NCBI GenBank assembly: GCA_947477565.1
Contig: CANJUR010000009.1
Location: 1 to 64,000, forward strand
Direction of reading: 5' to 3'
From: Deltaproteobacteria bacterium
Lineage (GTDB): Bacteria > Myxococcota_A > Polyangia > Polyangiales > Ga0077539
Length of the DNA stretch: 64,000 bases
Positions 60,091 through 64,000 of the stretch are shown here, in pieces; within the stretch, counting starts at the first letter, position 1, and each line of letters starts with the position of its first letter. Made by a program: the position numbers and the translations under genes. The notes under the pieces were generated by a model. That model did no database searches and was not told the DNA's origin. It worked only from the letters and a program-made list of their open reading frames with translations.

Positions 60091-61122
60091 TCAGTGGGCG
60101 GGCGACGTCGCGGCGGTGCGCGTGCCGTCGAGGCGGTCGTCGATGCTCACCGTATGGCGTAGCTCGCGCAGATAGATGCCCCGCTGGCGAAGCATCTCCC
60201 GGTTGACGAGAGCCGCATACAGCCGATCGCGCACGCTCGCGAAGGGGGGCGGCTCCACCGCGCGACGCGACGCCAGCCGAATCACGTGCCACCCCGCGGG
60301 CCCCTGCACCGGATCGCTCACCGCGCCCACCGCGAGCGCAGTGATGGCCTGATCGAGCGCTTCGGGCAGTGACCCCTGCTGAATCTCCCCGAGCGCGCCG
60401 CCGCTCTCCCGTGACGCCGAATCGTCCGACATCTGCCGCGCCAGGCTGCTGAAATCCTCGCCCGCGCGCGCCCGGCGAACAACCTCCATCGCCCTCACCC
60501 GCGCCGCAGCCACCTGGTCGGGCGTCGCGTCTTCGGCCATCCCGATGAGCACGTGCGCCACCGTCGGAACCGTCTGATCAGCCGCCTCGCGCACCGCTCG
60601 CCGGTAGGCCTGCTGGAGGTCTGGATCGGTAATGTTGATGCGCCCGCGCACCCGCGCCTGGAGCACCCGAAGCTGCAGCACCTCGCTCTCCATGTACGAG
60701 CGGTACTCGGTGCGCGAGACGCCCTCTTGCTGGAGCGCCGCGTAGATCTGCTCGGGTGTCGCGCCGCGCTCCGTCGCCATGCGCCCGATAAATTCGTCTA
60801 CGTCGTCTTCGGTCACGGTCAGGTGCGCCCGCGTCGCCGCGCGGCGAATCAACTGGTCGTCGAGCATCCGGTCGAGGGCCGTACGCAGCACCTCGGTCCG
60901 CCGCTCGGCGTTCTGCTGTGTGGAGAGCCCCGCGGGAATCTCCGCCAGGAAGGGCCGCGCCCGCCGCTCAAGCTCGGACAGGAAGATCGCGTCGTCATCG
61001 ACCACGCAAACCACCCGCTCGATGATCTCCTCCGCCCACCCCGCGGTGCCCGCCAGGGAGAGCGCCAGTCCGACCATCCACCCGCCGCGCTTCACTGCCC
61101 GCTTCATGTTCGTCTCGCTCAC
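60091..61122 (-). CDS. surA: SurA-type periplasmic peptidyl-prolyl isomerase
   Basis: 343 residues, GTG 61122 overlapping the stop of the upstream gene. Signal peptide RGGWMVGLALSLAGTAGWA-E. The SurA N-domain is evident: ERVVCVVDDDAIFLSELERR, LSTQQNAERRTEVLRTALDR, MLDDQLIRRAATRAHLTVTE. A parvulin domain follows with the family pattern VPTVAHVLIGMAEDAT, GEDFSSLARQMSDDSASRES and GGALGEIQQGSLPEALDQAI ... GPAGWHVIRLASRR. Folding chaperone for outer-membrane beta-barrel proteins. Second of two adjacent PpiC-type genes. Confidence 0.9.
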   Translation of the reverse strand: MSETNMKRAVKRGGWMVGLALSLAGTAGWAEEIIERVVCVVDDDAIFLSELERRARPFLAEIPAGLSTQQNAERRTEVLRTALDRMLDDQLIRRAATRAHLTVTEDDVDEFIGRMATERGATPEQIYAALQQEGVSRTEYRSYMESEVLQLRVLQARVRGRINITDPDLQQAYRRAVREAADQTVPTVAHVLIGMAEDATPDQVAAARVRAMEVVRRARAGEDFSSLARQMSDDSASRESGGALGEIQQGSLPEALDQAITALAVGAVSDPVQGPAGWHVIRLASRRAVEPPPFASVRDRLYAALVNREMLRQRGIYLRELRHTVSIDDRLDGTRTAATSPAH

Positions 61123-62219
61123 CGCGGCACCGCGGGCATCGGCACACCGGGGCCGCCCATCATCGCCGGCGGCGCCACCGCGGATCCCTCAAGAGGCTGC
61201 GGCTGAGCGTCCACCCGCACGCGCCCAAGAGCAGCTTCGTCGATGCTCACCGCGGTGCTCCCGCGCAGCCGCGTGAGAAGCGACGCCACGGCGGCCTCCT
61301 GTGCGGCGTTGAGCTTCTCGTTGAGCAACCGTCGCCGGATGCGCTGCTGCTCGTCGTCGATGGTGCGATGCAACGCGTCGCGCCGCGCCGTCAGCCTGAT
61401 CACGTGGAACCCCGCCCCGTGGTTGACACCGCCGTGAGCGCTCTCCACCACCCGCTCGAGAATCTGTCCGTTGCGCTGCATTCCGAACGCCGCCTCGGCG
61501 ACCTCTGGCAGCACGGCCGCCCCGCCGCTGCGCGGGAAAAACGCCAGGTCGCCTTCGCGAGCCTGCGACGGGACATCCACCGAGTGCGCCCGCACCTGCG
61601 CCCGGAAGTACGCGTCGTCGGCCTCGTGCGCCCGCACGTCCACCAGCAACCGCTCGGCCTCTGCGCGGGTGTTGAGCACGATCTGGCTCGCCCGCACCTC
61701 CGCGTCGGTGTCGTACTCGGCGCGGTGCGCGTCGTAGTAGGACCGCACCTCCGCGTCGGTCACCGTCGGCGTCTGCACCGCGTCGCGCGTCGTCTGCTCG
61801 AGCCGCCGCGCCAACTGGATGATCACCGCGCGGCGCACCGCAGGCTCCCGATCGAGGCCCCGCTGCTGCGCCTCCGCGGCGAGAAGCTCGGCGTCGACCC
61901 AGGACTGCAACAACGCCCGCCGCTGCTCCGGTGCGTTGAAGCGCGCGCGGAGGTAAGGGTTCTGCGAGTTTACCCGGCGGGTAAAGTCACAGAGCGTGAG
62001 GGACTGATCGCCCACCCGTGCCACCACCAGGTCGCGCTGCGAGGGCTCCAGGATCGCACACGGATCGACCCGCCGTGCGACGCCCCCGTCCCCCTCGGCG
62101 ACGGCCGCATCGGCGGCCGCGGTGGCGTCGGCGTGGAGGTTCGACGCCCCGATGCGGGCCTTCGGACAACCCGCCGTGACGAACATCAGACCCAGGAGCG
62201 ACGCCAGCACAACACGCAT
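61119..62219 (-). CDS. PpiC-type lipoprotein chaperone
   Basis: 366 residues from ATG 62219 ([21 protein letters not shown] 62270 is a longer alternative). SurA/PrsA-like: N-terminal helices ([40 protein letters not shown]) and a parvulin domain [20 protein letters not shown] ... [20 protein letters not shown] ... [13 protein letters not shown]. The C-terminal Pro-rich tail ([17 protein letters not shown]) is disordered. Coupled to the SurA gene, so the pair probably serves the same folding route at the outer membrane. Confidence 0.88.
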   Translation of the reverse strand: MRVVLASLLGLMFVTAGCPKARIGASNLHADATAAADAAVAEGDGGVARRVDPCAILEPSQRDLVVARVGDQSLTLCDFTRRVNSQNPYLRARFNAPEQRRALLQSWVDAELLAAEAQQRGLDREPAVRRAVIIQLARRLEQTTRDAVQTPTVTDAEVRSYYDAHRAEYDTDAEVRASQIVLNTRAEAERLLVDVRAHEADDAYFRAQVRAHSVDVPSQAREGDLAFFPRSGGAAVLPEVAEAAFGMQRNGQILERVVESAHGGVNHGAGFHVIRLTARRDALHRTIDDEQQRIRRRLLNEKLNAAQEAAVASLLTRLRGSTAVSIDEAALGRVRVDAQPQPLEGSAVAPPAMMGGPGVPMPAVPR

Positions 62220-62236
62220 TCTCAGCGCCGCAGGGG

Positions 62237-62440
62237 CTACCACGACGCCCGCACCGCGAGCAATCGACACGGGGCGTACGGACGCTCGGAGTACGACCGC
62301 GAGGCCATCCGCGAGCGCTTCCCCGGTGCGAGCAGATGGAAGACGGCCCTCGGCTCGACCTCCCGGACGACCTCCACGCGGCCTGTCTGCGCAGCGGATG
62401 CATCGACCGTGTAGAAGCCTTCGCCCGCGTCAGCGCTCAC
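62237..62440 (-). CDS. Possible small protein upstream of the PpiC genes
   Basis: 67 residues, beginning [20 protein letters not shown] and continuing [20 protein letters not shown] and [20 protein letters not shown]. Third positions are strongly G/C as in real genes, and the plus-strand frame over the same bases is less protein-like. It ends 17 bp before the PpiC-type gene, same strand. The GTG at 62440 has no strong Shine-Dalgarno. Confidence 0.45.
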   Translation of the reverse strand: MSADAGEGFYTVDASAAQTGRVEVVREVEPRAVFHLLAPGKRSRMASRSYSERPYAPCRLLAVRASW

Positions 62441-62559
62441 GCCCGCCCACGACGACTCAAGGGTATGCTCAAGGCATCTCCCACTGCGGGCTTACCCACA
62501 CGCCCGTCCGCCACGGCCCCTGCGAGGAGCGCGTCGCGAAGCACTACCCCGAAGGACGC

Positions 62560-62859
62560 GTGAGCGCCGCCCACTGGACGATCTACCTGCTGCGCTGCGC
62601 CGACGACTCGCTCTACGCGGGCATCACGTCGGATCTGCCTGCGCGACTGGCCGCGCACAACGCCGGGCGGGGTGCGAAGTACACCCGGGGAAGGCTGCCG
62701 GTGACGGTGGCGTGGTCGCGCGGAAGGCAGCCCCCGACGGTGGCGCGACGCCTGGAGTACGCGCTGAAACAACTCTCGCGGGCAGACAAGCTCAGGCTGG
62801 TGGACGGCGACGCGGCGCTCTGGCGGCGGGTGCGGCGAGACACGCTCGGAGCAACCTGA
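62560..62859 (+). CDS. GIY-YIG nuclease-domain protein (YhbQ-type)
   Basis: 99 residues from GTG 62560 (GAAGGA four bases upstream). Stand-alone GIY-YIG domain: [20 protein letters not shown] (the GIY and YIG strands appear as IYLLRC and YAGIT), the catalytic Arg in [20 protein letters not shown], and the Glu-bearing helix [18 protein letters not shown]0213/YhbQ-type proteins of this size are found widely; proposed roles in DNA repair are not firmly established. It is not inside an intron or intein. Confidence 0.9.
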   Translation: MSAAHWTIYLLRCADDSLYAGITSDLPARLAAHNAGRGAKYTRGRLPVTVAWSRGRQPPTVARRLEYALKQLSRADKLRLVDGDAALWRRVRRDTLGAT

Positions 62860-62902
62860 ACGGTTGCGTCGCGGAGGCGGTCAGTGCAAATAGCCGCCCG
62901 CG

Positions 62903-64000
62903 ATGATCACCCTCGAGAGCCTCAGCAAGCGGTTTGGTCCGAAGGTCCTGTTCGAAGACGTGTCGATGATCTTCGACCCGGGCAAGCGGTATGCGCTGGT
63001 CGGGGCCAACGGCGCGGGGAAGTCCACGCTGCTGCGGGTGATCGCGGGGGAAGAGGAGTCCGACAAGGGGTCGATCAACATTCCCGTGCGGCTCAAGGTC
63101 GGCGTGCTCCGGCAGGATCACTTCCACTTCGACGCCTTCCGCATCGTTGACGTCGTGATGATGGGCAACAAGGCCCTCTGGGACGCGATGCAGGAGAAGG
63201 AGACCATCTTCGCCGGCGAGATGACCGACGAGGCCGGCATGCGCCTCGCCGAACTTGAGGGCGTCGTCGCGGAGGAGGACGGCTACACGGCCGACGCGCG
63301 GGCCGCCGAGTTGCTCGAGGGCCTCGGGATTCTCACGGCGCAGCACAACGACCGGCTCGACTCGCTCGCGGGCGGCTACAAGCTCCGCGTACTGCTGGCG
63401 CAGACGCTCTTCGCGGGCGCCGACGTACTGATGCTCGACGAGCCCACCAACCACCTCGATCTGGACTCCATCCGCTGGCTCGAGTCGTACCTGACCAACG
63501 ACTTCCGCGGAACGCTCCTGGTGGTCAGCCACGATCGTCACTTCATGAACTCCATCGCCACGCACGTGGCCGACGTCGATTTCCAGACGGTCACTGTCTA
63601 CACGGGCGACTACGCGGATTTCGTCGAGCAGAAGACCACCGGCAAGCGCCAGGGCGAGCAGGACATCGCGCAGAAGAAGAAGCGCATCGCGGAGCTCAAG
63701 GAGTTCGTGGCGCGCTTCGGCGCGAGCGCCAACCGGTCGAGCCAGGCGCAGTCGCGGGTGAAGGAGATCGACAAGCTCGAGGCCAGCATGGTGGTGCGGC
63801 GGTCGAGCGTGGTGCGGCCGTACGTGAAGTTCGAGGTGGCGCGGCCGTCGGGTCGCGACGTGCTGCGCGCGACGGGGCTCTCCAAGCACTTCGGCGACAA
63901 GCAGGTGTTCAAGGACTTCAGCTTCAACATGATGCGCGGCGAGCGCCTCGCGGTGATCGGCCCGAGCGGCATCGGCAAGTCCACGCTGCTCAAGATGCTC
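62903..64000 (+). CDS. ABC-F ATPase, YbiT-like (C-terminus beyond the window)
   Basis: The frame starts at ATG 62903 and is open at base 64000; 366 codons are visible. First ABC domain: Walker A GANGAGKST, LRQDHFHFDAFRIVDVVMMG (Q-loop region), signature LAGGYKLRVLLAQTLF, Walker B VLMLDEPTNHLDLDSI and the switch His in VVSHDRHFMNSIATHV. The interdomain linker matches the YbiT type (AQKKKRIAELKEFVARFGAS). The second domain is just starting (Walker A GPSGIGKST). The whole visible protein aligns in order with E. coli YbiT, an ABC-F ribosome-associated factor. No membrane domain, as expected. Confidence 0.94.
   Translation, partial: MITLESLSKRFGPKVLFEDVSMIFDPGKRYALVGANGAGKSTLLRVIAGEEESDKGSINIPVRLKVGVLRQDHFHFDAFRIVDVVMMGNKALWDAMQEKETIFAGEMTDEAGMRLAELEGVVAEEDGYTADARAAELLEGLGILTAQHNDRLDSLAGGYKLRVLLAQTLFAGADVLMLDEPTNHLDLDSIRWLESYLTNDFRGTLLVVSHDRHFMNSIATHVADVDFQTVTVYTGDYADFVEQKTTGKRQGEQDIAQKKKRIAELKEFVARFGASANRSSQAQSRVKEIDKLEASMVVRRSSVVRPYVKFEVARPSGRDVLRATGLSKHFGDKQVFKDFSFNMMRGERLAVIGPSGIGKSTLLKML

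Noticed and set aside
62336..62563. Plus-strand 75-codon frame before the GIY-YIG gene
   Set aside because: Overlaps the opposite-strand small frame and has Ala/Arg/Ser/Thr-rich low-complexity sequence without a ribosome site.
62560..62859. GIY-YIG protein as a mobile-intron endonuclease
   Set aside because: Stand-alone ~99-residue domain of the YhbQ type, no intron or inserted host gene around it.

Overview
The window is very GC-rich, densely coded DNA from what looks like a myxobacterium (Myxococcota, most likely Polyangiales/Sandaracinaceae-like). This is inferred from gene families, not from a marker gene. The evidence is a large number of lipoproteins with a lipobox Cys followed by Asp/Ala/Gly-rich linkers, MopE-like ENTxxxCxDGxDNDCDG repeats, a Ser/Thr kinase paired with a signal-peptide PEGA-type protein, a kinase-ATPase-TPR protein, a DUF4388-J-domain-TPR protein, many beta-propeller exoproteins, and heavy use of GTG/TTG starts with 4-base GTGA/ATGA overlaps. 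There is no rRNA, no IS element and no CRISPR array. One tRNA (Arg, ACG) is present.

Layout. 1-4.2 kb (minus): a family of related lipoproteins. One runs off the left edge; two are near-identical copies of a ~1.08 kb direct repeat that flanks a decayed kinase plus a PEGA-type protein. 4.3-9.9 kb (plus): a YVTN-propeller lipoprotein coupled to a di-haem cytochrome c, an unknown protein, a large propeller exoprotein and a small secreted protein. 10.4-15.5 kb (minus): the tRNA and a coupled four-gene unit (zinc-ribbon/bPH2 membrane protein, two lipoproteins, unknown protein). 15.9-25.3 kb: M1-peptidase-like lipoprotein, repeat-rich lipoproteins, an FAD oxidoreductase of the geranylgeranyl-reductase type, a PLD-family protein behind a triple palindrome, a GNAT, a Nif3-like protein and a zinc-ribbon/TPR protein. 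25.5-31.5 kb: housekeeping-like genes, namely an unusual cysteinyl-tRNA synthetase, a DUF4388/DnaJ/TPR protein, undecaprenyl-diphosphatase and a LolA/DUF4292-like lipoprotein.

31.7-34.9 kb: a compact branched-chain amino-acid ABC unit (LivM, a LivG-LivF fusion) ending in a receiver-XRE regulator; LivH and the binding protein are not in the window. 34.9-49.5 kb: lipoproteins, a YbjN-like protein, a NAGPA-like exoprotein, small membrane proteins, MopE-like lipoproteins, a nicotinamidase-like hydrolase, ZapA, a GH35-like putative pseudoenzyme and a coupled four-gene unit containing a SurA-like lipoprotein. 49.6-54.4 kb: a kinase with a degenerate ATPase module, a perfect 5x22 bp tandem repeat and a Cys-rich gene broken by an in-frame amber codon.

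54.5-58.0 kb is the most unusual segment: a small basic ORF coupled to three tandem paralogous membrane proteins with a shared core (GxxxGR, W-x-F-x-P, YG[FY]PxKT), the last carrying an apparent LCCL domain, a coiled coil and a His-rich tail. I know no described system with this layout. 58.1-64 kb: a BNR-propeller lipoprotein, two adjacent PpiC/SurA chaperones, a GIY-YIG protein and an ABC-F ATPase (YbiT-like) cut by the right edge. Starts were chosen by Shine-Dalgarno spacing, overlaps and signal peptides. No database search was possible, so family names rest on motifs I could read.
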